Assembly (NCBI RefSeq): GCF_011758655.1
Contig: NZ_JAAMPA010000001.1
Location: forward strand, 2,294,001 to 2,358,000
Direction of reading: 5' to 3'
DNA from: Modestobacter marinus
Lineage (GTDB): Bacteria > Actinomycetota > Actinomycetes > Mycobacteriales > Geodermatophilaceae
DNA: 64,000 nt
Below are positions 1 to 8,434 of the stretch, piece by piece (within the stretch, counting starts at the first letter, position 1; each line of letters begins with the position of its first letter). The notes below the pieces were generated by a model. The model searched no databases and was not told the DNA's origin. It was given only the letters and a program-made list of their open reading frames with translations. The position numbers were made by a program, and so were the translations under genes.

Positions 1-1063
1 GCGCGACCGGGACCATCGCGATGGGGCACAGCAGCTGGAACAGCGAGGGCAGCAGCAGCCGGCCGTGCATGAAGTCCCCGCCCACCCGGACGACGAAGAG
101 AGCCTGCAGCGCCCCGGCGAGGACGGTCACGGCCACCAGACTCAGCGCGCGGGGCGCGGGGCGCAGTCGCCACAGGGTCAGGGCCACCAGCACGGCACCC
201 AGTGCGGCGGGCACGTAGAGGGCGTAGGGGACAGCGAAGTCGGTCAGGTAGTCCCATCCGCGGCTCCACAGTTGGCGGCTCGACTCCTTGGCCACCGCGG
301 TGTTGGGCACCAGCAGCCCGTACCAGCCCATGCGGAAGACCTGGTAGGCAACCGGGAGCGCCGCAGCCACAGCGACGTCGCGCACCCGCCGCAGCCAGGT
401 GGAGCGGACGGCGACCAGCAACCACAGGCCCAGGATCCCGGACACCAGGGCGAGGTCCGGCCGGACCAGCGGGCCCAGGCCGAGCACCACGAGGAGCCAC
501 AGCGGCCGGGACGGCGCGGCTGCGGTCGCCACGCGCACGGTGCCGAACCAGACGGCGCCGAGCCAGGCGAAGGACAGACCCGTCTCCAGCCCCGAGGTGA
601 GGAAGGCCCAGGTGGCGGGGACGGCCAGGAAGACGAGGGCACCGGCGGGCAGGAACAGCCGGTTCGGTCGCGTCGCACCGTCGCTGTGCAGTCGGACGGC
701 CCCGACACAGGCGAGCCCCACACCGAGTGCCGAACCCAGCGCACCGAGGGTGACCGCGACCCAGGCGACGTCGAGGGGCAGCAGGAAGGTGCCGAGGGCC
801 AGGAGGCCCACCCACAGCGGACTGGTGCCCACCTCGACCCGCTGCCCGGCGTTGAACACCGGACCGTTGCCGGCCAGGATGTTCCGCACGACCCGGAAGT
901 TGATGAACCCGTCGTCCGCGGTCCAGCGCCAGTACCAGGCCACGGCGAGGGTCAGCAGGACCATCCCGACGACCACGCCGAGGGTGAGCAGCGAGTGCCG
1001 CCGCACCGCTGTTCCGTCGCCCGCCTCGGGTGTCGTGCCTGGGGCGGACAGCGCGGTGGACAT
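1..1063 (-). CDS. AftB-like GT-C arabinofuranosyl/glycosyltransferase (3' end cut by window)
   Basis: Reading from the ATG at 1063 gives a membrane protein open for 354 codons to the window edge. A hydrophobic helix at about residues 24-44 is followed by WRWTADDGFINFR, with an acidic pair at D50-D51, then NAGQRVEVGTSPLW. This is the layout of the first extracytoplasmic loop in AftB-type arabinofuranosyltransferases and the related ZomB-annotated family, which use decaprenyl-phosphate sugars. Several more hydrophobic segments follow. AGGAG lies four bases before the start codon. The rml genes next to it suggest a role in a surface polysaccharide. The substrate is not known, and the C-terminal domain lies outside the window. 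Confidence 0.75.
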   Translation of the reverse strand, partial: MSTALSAPGTTPEAGDGTAVRRHSLLTLGVVVGMVLLTLAVAWYWRWTADDGFINFRVVRNILAGNGPVFNAGQRVEVGTSPLWVGLLALGTFLLPLDVAWVAVTLGALGSALGVGLACVGAVRLHSDGATRPNRLFLPAGALVFLAVPATWAFLTSGLETGLSFAWLGAVWFGTVRVATAAAPSRPLWLLVVLGLGPLVRPDLALVSGILGLWLLVAVRSTWLRRVRDVAVAAALPVAYQVFRMGWYGLLVPNTAVAKESSRQLWSRGWDYLTDFAVPYALYVPAALGAVLVALTLWRLRPAPRALSLVAVTVLAGALQALFVVRVGGDFMHGRLLLPSLFQLLCPIAMVPVA

Positions 1064-1185
1064 GAGCTCCTGGGGGTCGGTCGCCGATCGGCGGGGCGTC
1101 GACGCCTGCCTGCCCGGGACGGGGGCACCGCGGGCTCCTGCAGGCTACGGCACCCGCGGCGGCCGGCGCCGGGCCGGAACTCGGG

Positions 1186-2049
1186 TCAGCGGGGGAGCAG
1201 GCCCTGCAGGTACGCGCCGTAGCCGCTCTTGGCCAGCGGCTCGGCCACGGCTCGCAGGCCGTCGTCGTCCAGCCAGCCGTTGCGCCAGGCGACCTCCTCG
1301 ATGCAGCCGATCTTCAGCCCCTGCCGCTCCTCGACCACCGAGACGAACTCGGTCGCCTGGCGCAACGAGGTGAAGGTGCCGGTGTCCAGCCAGGCGGTCC
1401 CACGGTCGAGCACGGTGACGGTGAGCCGGCCCTGCCGCAGGTAGTGCTCGTTGACGGCGGTGATCTCCAGCTCACCCCGTGCGCTCGGGGTGATGCCCCG
1501 GGCGACCTCGACGACGTCGGGGCCGAAGAAGTACAGCCCTGGGACCGCGTAGGAGCTCTTGGGCGCCGCTGGCTTCTCCTCGATGGAGAGGACCCGGCCG
1601 GCGTCGTCGAACTCCACGACGCCGTAGGCCGCCGGTTCGGCCACGTGGTAGGCGAAGACGTGGCCACCGTCGGGCTCGGGCAACCGGGACAGAGCGGTGC
1701 CGAGGCCCGCGCCGTAGAAGATGTTGTCGCCCAGCACCAGGGCCGCGGCCTGGCCGTCGAGGAAGTCCGCGCCGATGAGGAAGGCCTGCGCGAGGCCCTC
1801 CGGCCGGGGCTGCACCGCGTACTCGATCCGCATGCCCAACCGGCTGCCGTCACCCAGCAGCCGGGCGAAGGAGTCGCGGTCCTCCGGGGTGGTGATGACC
1901 AAGACCTCCCGGATGCCGGCCATCATCAGCGTGGAGAGCGGGTAGTAGATCATCGGCTTGTCGTAGACCGGCATGAGCTGCTTGCTGACGCCCAGGGTGA
2001 TGGGCCACAGCCGGCTGCCGGTCCCACCGGCCAAGATGATCCCTCGCAT
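1186..2049 (-). CDS. rmlA: Glucose-1-phosphate thymidylyltransferase RmlA
   Basis: 287 aa, the usual length of the short RmlA form. It makes dTDP-glucose from dTTP and glucose-1-phosphate, the first step to dTDP-L-rhamnose, in the cytoplasm. The N-terminus [16 protein letters not shown] is the nucleotide-binding signature, followed by [28 protein letters not shown] and EEKP are further family motifs. The open frame extends 14 codons upstream, but the start at 2049 places the signature at residue 1 as in the family. It is divergent from rmlB, so all four rml genes lie together but not in one operon. Confidence 0.96.
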   Translation of the reverse strand: MRGIILAGGTGSRLWPITLGVSKQLMPVYDKPMIYYPLSTLMMAGIREVLVITTPEDRDSFARLLGDGSRLGMRIEYAVQPRPEGLAQAFLIGADFLDGQAAALVLGDNIFYGAGLGTALSRLPEPDGGHVFAYHVAEPAAYGVVEFDDAGRVLSIEEKPAAPKSSYAVPGLYFFGPDVVEVARGITPSARGELEITAVNEHYLRQGRLTVTVLDRGTAWLDTGTFTSLRQATEFVSVVEERQGLKIGCIEEVAWRNGWLDDDGLRAVAEPLAKSGYGAYLQGLLPR

Positions 2050-2146
2050 CGGCTGACCGTAAGCGGCCGGTGTCCGGGAGCGGTGGTGCACTCACCCCGG
2101 CGGAGGAGGTCCGACGTGGCACGCCCCACCCCGCATCCTCGTCGCC

Positions 2147-2152
2147 TAGCGT
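2147..2152 (+). promoter_or_regulatory. Predicted -10 hexamer of a leaderless rmlB mRNA
   Basis: TAGCGT ends seven bases before the rmlB ATG and no ribosome-binding site lies in between. This is the spacing expected if transcription starts at the first base of the start codon. Confidence 0.5.
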
Positions 2153-2159
2153 CTCGGCC

Positions 2160-3155
2160 ATGCGCGTCCTGGTCACCGGCGGTGCCGGCTTCATCGGTTC
2201 GCACTACGTGCGCACCATGCTCTCCGGCGGCTACCCGGGCTTCGAGGACGCCGAGGTCACCGTCTTCGACAAGCTCACCTACGCCGGCAACCTCGCCAAC
2301 CTCGCCCCGGTGTCCGAGAGCCCGCGCTACCGGTTCGTGCAGGGGGACATCTGCTCGGCCGAGGACCTGGACGCCGCGCTGCCCGGGCACGACGCGGTCG
2401 TCCACTTCGCCGCCGAGTCCCACGTCGACCGCTCCATCACCGGCGCGGCCGGCTTCGTGCTCACCAACGTGCTCGGCTCCCAGCAGGTCTTCGAGTCCGC
2501 GCTGCGGGCGGGGGTCGGCCGCGTCGTGCACGTCTCCACCGACGAGGTCTACGGCTCCATCGACGACGGGTCCTGGACCGAGGACCACCTGCTGGAGCCG
2601 AACTCCCCGTACTCGGCGTCCAAGGCCGGCAGCGACCTGATCGCCCGGGCATACGCGAAGACCTACGGGCTGGACGTCTCGATCACCCGGTGCAGCAACA
2701 ACTACGGGCCGTACCACTTCCCGGAGAAGGTCATCCCGCTGTTCGTCACCAACCTGCTCGACGGGGAGAAGGTGCCGCTCTACGGGGAGGGCGCCAATGT
2801 GCGCGACTGGCTGTTCGTCGACGACCACTGCCGTGGCATCCAGCTGGTGCTGGAGAAGGGCGCGCCGGGGGAGTTCTACAACATCGGCGGGGGTCGGGAG
2901 CTGTCCAACAAGGAACTCACCGAGAAGCTGCTCGAGGCCACCGGCCGGGACTGGAGCTACGTCGAGAACATCGTCGACCCGCGCGGCGGTGGTCACGACC
3001 TGCGCTACTCGGTCGACCACTCCAAGACCGCGGCGCTCGGTTATGCCCCGCGGATGACCTTCGAGGACGGGCTGGCGCTGACGGTCCAGTGGTACCGGGA
3101 CAACCGGGCCTGGTGGGAGCCGCTGAAGGCGGCCGCGGCGACCGCCCGCTCGTGA
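2160..3155 (+). CDS. rmlB: dTDP-glucose 4,6-dehydratase RmlB
   Basis: 331 aa extended SDR enzyme that converts dTDP-glucose to dTDP-4-keto-6-deoxyglucose using bound NAD. MRVLVTGGAGFIGSHY at the N-terminus is the Rossmann motif. STDEVYGS and YSASKAG carry the catalytic Thr-Asp-Glu and Tyr-x-x-x-Lys groups. RCSNNYGPYHFPEK is typical of the family. The open frame runs 30 codons further upstream, but the ATG at 2160 is the family start and follows a -10-like hexamer. Its TGA overlaps the rmlD ATG (TGATG), so the two genes are probably translationally coupled. Confidence 0.97.
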   Translation: MRVLVTGGAGFIGSHYVRTMLSGGYPGFEDAEVTVFDKLTYAGNLANLAPVSESPRYRFVQGDICSAEDLDAALPGHDAVVHFAAESHVDRSITGAAGFVLTNVLGSQQVFESALRAGVGRVVHVSTDEVYGSIDDGSWTEDHLLEPNSPYSASKAGSDLIARAYAKTYGLDVSITRCSNNYGPYHFPEKVIPLFVTNLLDGEKVPLYGEGANVRDWLFVDDHCRGIQLVLEKGAPGEFYNIGGGRELSNKELTEKLLEATGRDWSYVENIVDPRGGGHDLRYSVDHSKTAALGYAPRMTFEDGLALTVQWYRDNRAWWEPLKAAAATARS

Positions 3156-4048
3156 TGACGCCGACCTCCTGGCTCGTCACCGGCGCGGGTGGCCAGCTCG
3201 GCACCGACCTGCAGACCGTGCTGGCGGCGGAGCGCCCGGGTGACCCGGTGACCGTGTTCGGCCGGGCCCAGCTCGACCTCACCGACGAGGCGCAGCTGCG
3301 CGCACGGGTCCGCGACTGGCTGGAACGGGCCCGGACGACTGGCGCACGACCCGTGGTGGTCAACGCGGCCGCCTACACGGCGGTGGACGCGGCTGAAGAC
3401 GACGAGGCGACCGCGCTGCTGGTCAACGGGGCCGCCCCGGGGTGGCTGGCCGAGGAGCTGGCCGGGCGCGGCCGGCTGGTGCACGTGTCCACCGACTACG
3501 TCTTCGCCGGCACGGCCAGCACGCCGTACCGGGTCGACGACGAGCCCGCACCGCGCACCGCCTACGGCCGGACGAAGCTGGCCGGCGAGCGGGCGATCGC
3601 GGCGGTGGACGACGACGCCGTCGTGGTCCGGACCTCCTGGGTCCACGCCGCGCACGGCAACAACTTCGTGCGGACCATGCTCCGGCTCGAACGCGAACGG
3701 GACACGGTCTCTGTCGTCGACGACCAGACCGGCAGCCCGACCTGGGCGGCGGACCTCGCTCGCGGGCTGATCGAAGCGGCGCTGACGCCGGCGACCGGTC
3801 TGCTGCACGCCACGAACGGCGGTTCGACCACCTGGTTCGGTCTCGCCCGGCTGGTCTTCCAGCTCGCGGGTGCCGATCCGGAGCGTGTCCGGCCGACCAC
3901 GACCGACGCCTTCCCCAGCCGGGCGGTGCGCCCTGCCTACAGCGTCCTCGACCCCGCCGCCTGGGCGGCGGCCGGGCTGACGCCGCTGCCGCCCTGGGCG
4001 GCCTCCGTGCGCGCCTGCGTCGACCGGCTCGGCGCTCTCCGCGACTGA
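3155..4048 (+). CDS. rmlD: dTDP-4-dehydrorhamnose reductase RmlD
   Basis: 297 aa SDR enzyme for the last step of dTDP-L-rhamnose synthesis, NADPH-dependent reduction of the 4-keto sugar. It has the Rossmann motif GAGGQLG near residue 10, VVNAAAYTAVDAAE, STDYVF and the catalytic YGRTKLAGE motif. The ATG at 3155 shares a base with the rmlB stop codon, and an in-frame GTG lies just before it. In mycobacteria rhamnose links arabinogalactan to peptidoglycan. Here the product could also feed another rhamnose-containing surface glycan. Confidence 0.96.
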   Translation: MTPTSWLVTGAGGQLGTDLQTVLAAERPGDPVTVFGRAQLDLTDEAQLRARVRDWLERARTTGARPVVVNAAAYTAVDAAEDDEATALLVNGAAPGWLAEELAGRGRLVHVSTDYVFAGTASTPYRVDDEPAPRTAYGRTKLAGERAIAAVDDDAVVVRTSWVHAAHGNNFVRTMLRLERERDTVSVVDDQTGSPTWAADLARGLIEAALTPATGLLHATNGGSTTWFGLARLVFQLAGADPERVRPTTTDAFPSRAVRPAYSVLDPAAWAAAGLTPLPPWAASVRACVDRLGALRD

Positions 4049-4049
4049 C

Positions 4050-4080
4050 CCGGGTCGCGGGGCCGGAGCCGCGCTCCCGG
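4050..4080. terminator. Bidirectional hairpin between convergent rmlD and rmlC
   Basis: Inverted repeat with inner arms at 4056-4060 and 4069-4073 and outer arms at 4050-4054 and 4076-4080. It sits between the two convergent stop codons. There is no U-tract, as is common in high-G+C actinobacteria. Confidence 0.5.
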
Positions 4081-4089
4081 CACCCAGGG

Positions 4090-4692
4090 TCAGCTGCCGC
4101 GCAGCTCCTCGTAGCGGGCGGTGCACTGGGCCATGGTGGGCAGCAGGCCCTGCGCACGGGCCTCGGCGAGCGTGGGCGCGGCCAGGTCCTTGGCCGACAA
4201 CTCGAACTCGACGTCGGCCGGCCAGGGCAGATCCAGCTCGGGGTCCATCGGGTGCACGCCGAACTCGCGGCCGGGGGAGTAGCCGGTGGACACCAGGTAG
4301 GTGACCGAGCTGCCGTCGGCGAGGGAGACGAAAGCGTGCCCCAGGCCCTCGGCCAGGTACACCGCGCGCGGCTGCTCGCTGTCCAGCAGCACCGTGTCGT
4401 GCACGCCGAAGGTCGGCGACCCGACCCGCAGGTCGACCACGACGTCGAGCACCGTGCCGGCCGGGCAGTAGACGTACTTCGCCTGGCCGGGGGGCACCGA
4501 GGCGAAGTGGACCCCGCGGAGGGCGCCGCGGGCGGAGACGCTGTGGTTGGCCTGGGCGATCCGGAACCCCGGGCCGATCGCCTCAGCCAGCACGTCGGCG
4601 CGGAACCACTCGGTGAACCGGCCCCGGGCGTCACCGTGCGGGAGGAGGTCCAGCGCGTAGGCGTCGGGGACGGCGAGCTCGCGGATCTGCAC
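4090..4692 (-). CDS. rmlC: dTDP-4-dehydrorhamnose 3,5-epimerase RmlC
   Basis: 200 aa cupin epimerase of the rhamnose pathway, about the usual size. GDARGRFTEWF, the RGVHF motif with the catalytic His, KYVYC, and AVYLAEGLGHAFVSLAD are all present. The start is GTG at 4692. TAGCGT occupies 4704-4699 on the minus strand, six bases before that GTG, which suggests a leaderless transcript. It is convergent with rmlD, with a shared hairpin between them. Confidence 0.95.
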   Translation of the reverse strand: MQIRELAVPDAYALDLLPHGDARGRFTEWFRADVLAEAIGPGFRIAQANHSVSARGALRGVHFASVPPGQAKYVYCPAGTVLDVVVDLRVGSPTFGVHDTVLLDSEQPRAVYLAEGLGHAFVSLADGSSVTYLVSTGYSPGREFGVHPMDPELDLPWPADVEFELSAKDLAAPTLAEARAQGLLPTMAQCTARYEELRGS

Positions 4693-4740
4693 GGCTCGAC
4701 GCTAACGACCGCCGTCGGAGCCGGGCACGGGCTCTCCCCC

Positions 4741-5811
4741 TCAGGTGGGGGTGCGCCCCAGCCACAGCCGCCCGGCCAACGACGCACCGCCGAAGGTGCC
4801 GGCCGGCTCCCAGCGGGTCGCCCAGCCCTCGGCCTGCAGCTGGACCAGCGCGGCGCCGACGACCGCGCCCAGCGCCAGGGAGGTGACCGGGGTGATGGGG
4901 TCGGCCAGGTGGACGTCGACGACGTCTGCGTCGTCCCCGTCCTCGCTGCCGTAGCGGAAGACCACCGGGAACTCCGGCAGCGCGGCCACGGCCGTGCGGA
5001 ACGCCTCGGTGACCGCGGCGAGGGCGCCGTCCCGGTGGGCCAGTGCGGTGGCCGTCCGGCGGCTGCCGACCAGGTCGCGGGTCCCGGTCGCGAACAGGTC
5101 GCCGGCACCCAGCCGGACCAGCGGGCGGGTGCCCTCGTCCGGCTCCGGCGCCTCGACGTGCAGCCCGCGCACCACCGCCACCGGGACACCGCCCAGCTTG
5201 CCCTTCACCAGGTCCCCCGCGGCGGCCAGCTCGTCGACCACCGCGACCTGCGTGGTCTCCAGCCGGTTGCCGTGTGCGTCGACCGCACCCCGGTGGTCGA
5301 CCAGCGCGGGCAACCCGGCCGCACCGATCGCCACGTCGGTGACGCCGTCCCGCCACGGGCGGCCGAAGGTGTCGCTCACCACGACGGCGACGTCGACGCC
5401 GAGCAGTTCCCGCAGCCGGGCACGCAGTCGGCGCGCGGACTCGTCGGCGTCGGCCGGGAGCAGGACCAGCGCGTCGGCGGCGACGTTGGAGGCGTCGATC
5501 CCCGCCGCGGCGACCACCCAGCCGTGCCGGGTCTCCACGATCCGCAGCGGCCCCCGGCGGGCGACGACCCGGACGGTCTCCGCGTCGATGGCTCGCTGCC
5601 GGGCGGTCTCGCGGTCGGTGCCGGGCTCGACCCGGACGAGGTTGCCCTCGACCTTGGACACGATCTTCGAGGTCACCACCAGGACGTCGTCGTCGTCCAG
5701 CCACGGCGCCGCCCCGGCGATCGCGGCGGCCAGGTCGTCGCCGGGCGCGAACTCGGGCAGGCCGTGCACCGGGTGCACGGAGATGCCCGGGGGGAGGCCG
5801 GCCACGGTCAC
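4741..5811 (-). CDS. fbiB: Coenzyme F420-0:L-glutamate ligase (CofE/FbiB) with shortened C-terminal domain
   Basis: 356 aa. It adds glutamate residues to F420-0. Residues 1 to about 245 match Cof[64 protein letters not shown] and [14 protein letters not shown]. The GTG start at 5811 overlaps the cofD TGA (GTGA). Mycobacterial FbiB carries a further nitroreductase-type FMN domain of about 200 residues. Here only about 110 residues follow CofE, with no clear FMN-binding motif, although [19 protein letters not shown] vaguely resembles a nitroreductase helix. Ligase function is well supported; dehydro-F420 reduction by this protein is doubtful. Confidence 0.9.
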   Translation of the reverse strand: MTVAGLPPGISVHPVHGLPEFAPGDDLAAAIAGAAPWLDDDDVLVVTSKIVSKVEGNLVRVEPGTDRETARQRAIDAETVRVVARRGPLRIVETRHGWVVAAAGIDASNVAADALVLLPADADESARRLRARLRELLGVDVAVVVSDTFGRPWRDGVTDVAIGAAGLPALVDHRGAVDAHGNRLETTQVAVVDELAAAGDLVKGKLGGVPVAVVRGLHVEAPEPDEGTRPLVRLGAGDLFATGTRDLVGSRRTATALAHRDGALAAVTEAFRTAVAALPEFPVVFRYGSEDGDDADVVDVHLADPITPVTSLALGAVVGAALVQLQAEGWATRWEPAGTFGGASLAGRLWLGRTPT

Positions 5812-6770
5812 TCGGTGGTCGCGACGCCTGCGGCGTCCAGCGCGGCCCGGGCCAGCGCCCGGGTCGCCTCGGGCGAGCTCATCAGCAGCGGGACGGCACG
5901 CACGTCGACGCCGGGCACGGTGGCCTGGTCGCCGGTGTGCACGAGCCAGGCGTCCAGGACGCCGCCGTCGGACCGGGCGCCGTAGTGCCGGCCCACGCCT
6001 TCCGCGCTGACCTCGACGCCGACCACGGGCAGGCAGCGGTCGGCCATGCCGCGCAGCGCGGCGCCGTCGACGATGGGGGAGATCCCGACCACCCGCCCGG
6101 CGGCTGCCCGAACGGCGTCGCGGATGCCGGGGACCCCGAGCACGGTGCCGATCGAGACGACGGGGTTCGATGGCGCGAACAGCACCGCGTCGGCGGTGCG
6201 GAGGGCCTCGACCACGCCAGGACCGGGGCGGGCGTCCTCCACCCCGACCTGGACGAAGCCGTCGGCGGGCAGCCCGGCCCGGTGCCGGATCCACCACTCC
6301 TGGAAGTGGATGGCCTGGGGGCGGCCCGTGTCGGAGTCGGTGACCACGACGTGGGTCTCGACCCGCTGGTCGCTCATGGGCAGCAGCCGCACCCCGGGCT
6401 GCCAGCGCTGGGCGAGCGCGGCCGTGACGTCGGAGAGCGGGAAGCCCGCGTCGAGCATCCGGGTGCGGACCAGGTGGGTGGCGAGGTCGCGGTCACCAAG
6501 ACCGAACCAGGTCGGCTCCGCACCGTAGGCGGCCAGTTCGTCCTTGACCGTCCAGGTCTCGCCGCGGCGGCCCCAGCCGCGCTCCTCGTCGATCCCGTCA
6601 CCCAGCGTGTACATGACGGTGTCCAGGTCGGGGCAGATGCGCAGCCCGTGCAGGGTCACGTCGTCGCCGGTGTTGACCACGGCGGTCACCTCGGCGCTGG
6701 GCGCCGCCGCCAGCAGGCCGCGGAGGAAGCGGGCGCCACCGACGCCACCGGCGAGTACGACGATGTGCAC
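5808..6770 (-). CDS. fbiA: F420 2-phospho-L-lactate/enolpyruvyl transferase CofD/FbiA
   Basis: 320 aa. It transfers a phospholactyl-type (or phosphoenolpyruvyl) group from its guanosine-diphosphate carrier to the deazaflavin Fo, giving F420-0 or dehydro-F420-0. Motifs are [19 protein letters not shown] at the N-terminus, [26 protein letters not shown], and [13 protein letters not shown]. The open frame continues 44 codons upstream with no family similarity, so GTG at 6770 is chosen. CACCAT lies six bases before it and may be a weak -10 for a leaderless mRNA. It is translationally coupled to cofE/fbiB. Confidence 0.95.
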   Translation of the reverse strand: MHIVVLAGGVGGARFLRGLLAAAPSAEVTAVVNTGDDVTLHGLRICPDLDTVMYTLGDGIDEERGWGRRGETWTVKDELAAYGAEPTWFGLGDRDLATHLVRTRMLDAGFPLSDVTAALAQRWQPGVRLLPMSDQRVETHVVVTDSDTGRPQAIHFQEWWIRHRAGLPADGFVQVGVEDARPGPGVVEALRTADAVLFAPSNPVVSIGTVLGVPGIRDAVRAAAGRVVGISPIVDGAALRGMADRCLPVVGVEVSAEGVGRHYGARSDGGVLDAWLVHTGDQATVPGVDVRAVPLLMSSPEATRALARAALDAAGVATTE

Positions 6771-6959
6771 CCGACCATGGTGCCTGACCGGCAGAAGTGC
6801 ACGGAGGCACCGGGTCCAGCCCGGTCGATCTCCACGAAACCGCCCGGTCTCGATGGCAGATGGTGTGCCAGCGGGCGGCGTGTCGGGGTGGGGTGTGAGC
6901 ACCCGCGGACGAGTTGTGACCGGTGTGATCGATGTGGTGCCGCGTTACACCGGCCCGAC

Positions 6960-6989
6960 TTGACCTCGACTCAACGACACGCGTGTAAT
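6960..6989 (+). promoter_or_regulatory. Candidate whiB2 promoter
   Basis: TTGACC at 6960-6965 and TGTAAT at 6984-6989 are separated by 18 bases, close to the housekeeping sigma consensus. They lie about 80 bases before the whiB2 start. The rest of the 300-base cofD-whiB2 gap holds nothing else I can name. Confidence 0.45.
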
Positions 6990-7070
6990 TCCGATGTCGT
7001 CATCAGGCGCTGGCGACTGGGATCCGCCCAGGAGCACGCGTCGTGACGGAGCGAGAGGGGACGCAACGTG

Positions 7071-7418
7071 ATGGCCGAGGTGTCGTGGTTGAGCGAGCAC
7101 ACGAGCTCCGCAGCAGGGTCCGCCCCGGCCTCCCGTGGACGGGACGTGCTGGGCGTGACCGGCGTCTTCGACGCCGGGCTCCCGGGCCTGGACGGCGAGG
7201 ACCAGAGCTGGCAGGAGCGTGCCCTGTGCGCCGAGACCGACCCGGAGGCGTTCTTCCCCGAGAAGGGCGGCTCGACCCGGGAGGCGAAGCGGATCTGCAC
7301 CGGCTGCGAGGTCCGCGTCGACTGCCTGGAGTACGCGCTGACCATGGACGAGCGCTTCGGCATCTGGGGCGGGCTCTCCGAGCGCGAGCGTCGCCGCCTG
7401 CGCCGCCAGGCCGGCTGA
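7071..7418 (+). CDS. whiB2: WhiB-family iron-sulfur regulator, WhiB2/WhmD type
   Basis: 115 aa from ATG 7071; a GTG codon directly before it is an alternative start. The four [4Fe-4S] ligands are C53, C76, C79 and C85 (C-x22-C-x2-C-x5-C), followed by GIWGG at 98-102 and the basic tail ERRRLRRQAG that contacts DNA. WhiB2/WhmD (WhiB in Streptomyces) works in septation and cell division together with WhiA. Its place beside divergent cofD and cofE matches mycobacterial whiB2, which supports the subfamily call. GAGAGGGG serves as the ribosome-binding site. Confidence 0.92.
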   Translation: MAEVSWLSEHTSSAAGSAPASRGRDVLGVTGVFDAGLPGLDGEDQSWQERALCAETDPEAFFPEKGGSTREAKRICTGCEVRVDCLEYALTMDERFGIWGGLSERERRRLRRQAG

Positions 7419-7570
7419 GCGAGGTCCACCCGCACGACCGCACCACCTGATCCCCTCCCGCACGGCCGGCGCGACGACGCGCCGACGAGCAGCCCGGCGA
7501 CGCGTTCCCTCGAGCCGGGCACGGCCACTCCCCAGCTCCCCGCGTCGCCCCTGTGTGGTCGACTGGGGGC

Positions 7571-8434
7571 GTGCAGACCCGGGTCGTCGACGGCCGCGCC
7601 GCCGTGGCCCGCGAGGTCCGCGCCGCCGCGCCCCTCCTGGCCGAGCTCGCCGCCCCCCTCCCCGCGCGCGGGCCCTGGCTGACCGCCGCGCTGAACGCGC
7701 AGGCCGGCCGGCCGTTCAGCCGGGTGCGGCCCCGTGCAGTGCTGGTCGACCGGGACGCTCCCGGCCGTCCCGCCGGGGCGGCGCTGCTGTCGTTCCGGCG
7801 CCGCGGCGTCGGCACCGTGATCGGCCTGCTGGGCGCCGAGCCCGGTCCGCTGCCCCAGGGGCGGCCCCAGACCCGGCTCCCCGCGGAGGACGACGGGGTC
7901 GCCGAACGGCTCGCCGCAGGCGTGATCGGCCTGCTGGACCAGGTCCGTGGCCCGTGGACCCTGCGGCTCACCGGGCTCCCGCTCGGTGACCCGACCGTGC
8001 GGCACCTCGCCGCCGGACTCCCGGACGCCCAGCTGGCCACCACGCGCAGCCGGCGGCTGGTCGACGAGCTGGACACCGTCGCCGACGTCTCCCGCAGCCG
8101 GGACCCCAGGGAGGTCGAGCGCTGGCTGCCGGCCGTGCTGGCGCAGCTCCCGGCCCCCCAGCGGCCGTTCGTGTGCGCGGCCGCACGGCTGCACGCCGCG
8201 ATCGGTGAGCTGGAGGTCGCCGTCGTCCCGGCGGACGACGGGCCGCGTGCCCTGCTGCTGACCCTGCTCGACCGCGGCGGCTCCGGCGCCGAGCGCTGGC
8301 CGTGGTGGGGGACCAGCGAGATCGGAGGGCTGCGCCGCGAGCTCGGAGCGCCCTCGGCCACGTTGACGTCGGCCGCCGGCCTGACCCAGCTGGGCCGCCG
8401 GGGTGCGCTCAGCCGGGGTGCTGCAGCCGGCTGA
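7571..8434 (+). CDS. Conserved hypothetical protein
   Basis: 287 aa, not recognised. It is rich in Ala, Leu and Arg and begins VQTRVVDGRAAVAREVRAAAPLLAEL. No signal peptide, membrane segment or known catalytic motif is visible. It looks cytoplasmic, with alternating beta strands and helices such as RPFSRVRPRAVLVDRD and WTLRLTGLPLGDPTVRHL, which could suit an acyltransferase-like fold, but this is only an impression. The start is GTG 7571, which follows TCGACT by six bases. Its last 26 bases overlap the tail of the convergent Wzz-like gene. Confidence 0.65.
   Translation: MQTRVVDGRAAVAREVRAAAPLLAELAAPLPARGPWLTAALNAQAGRPFSRVRPRAVLVDRDAPGRPAGAALLSFRRRGVGTVIGLLGAEPGPLPQGRPQTRLPAEDDGVAERLAAGVIGLLDQVRGPWTLRLTGLPLGDPTVRHLAAGLPDAQLATTRSRRLVDELDTVADVSRSRDPREVERWLPAVLAQLPAPQRPFVCAAARLHAAIGELEVAVVPADDGPRALLLTLLDRGGSGAERWPWWGTSEIGGLRRELGAPSATLTSAAGLTQLGRRGALSRGAAAG

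Noticed and set aside
3442-5985. An 847-codon plus-strand frame across rmlD, rmlC and cofE
   Set aside because: It is antisense to well-supported genes and has no family similarity.
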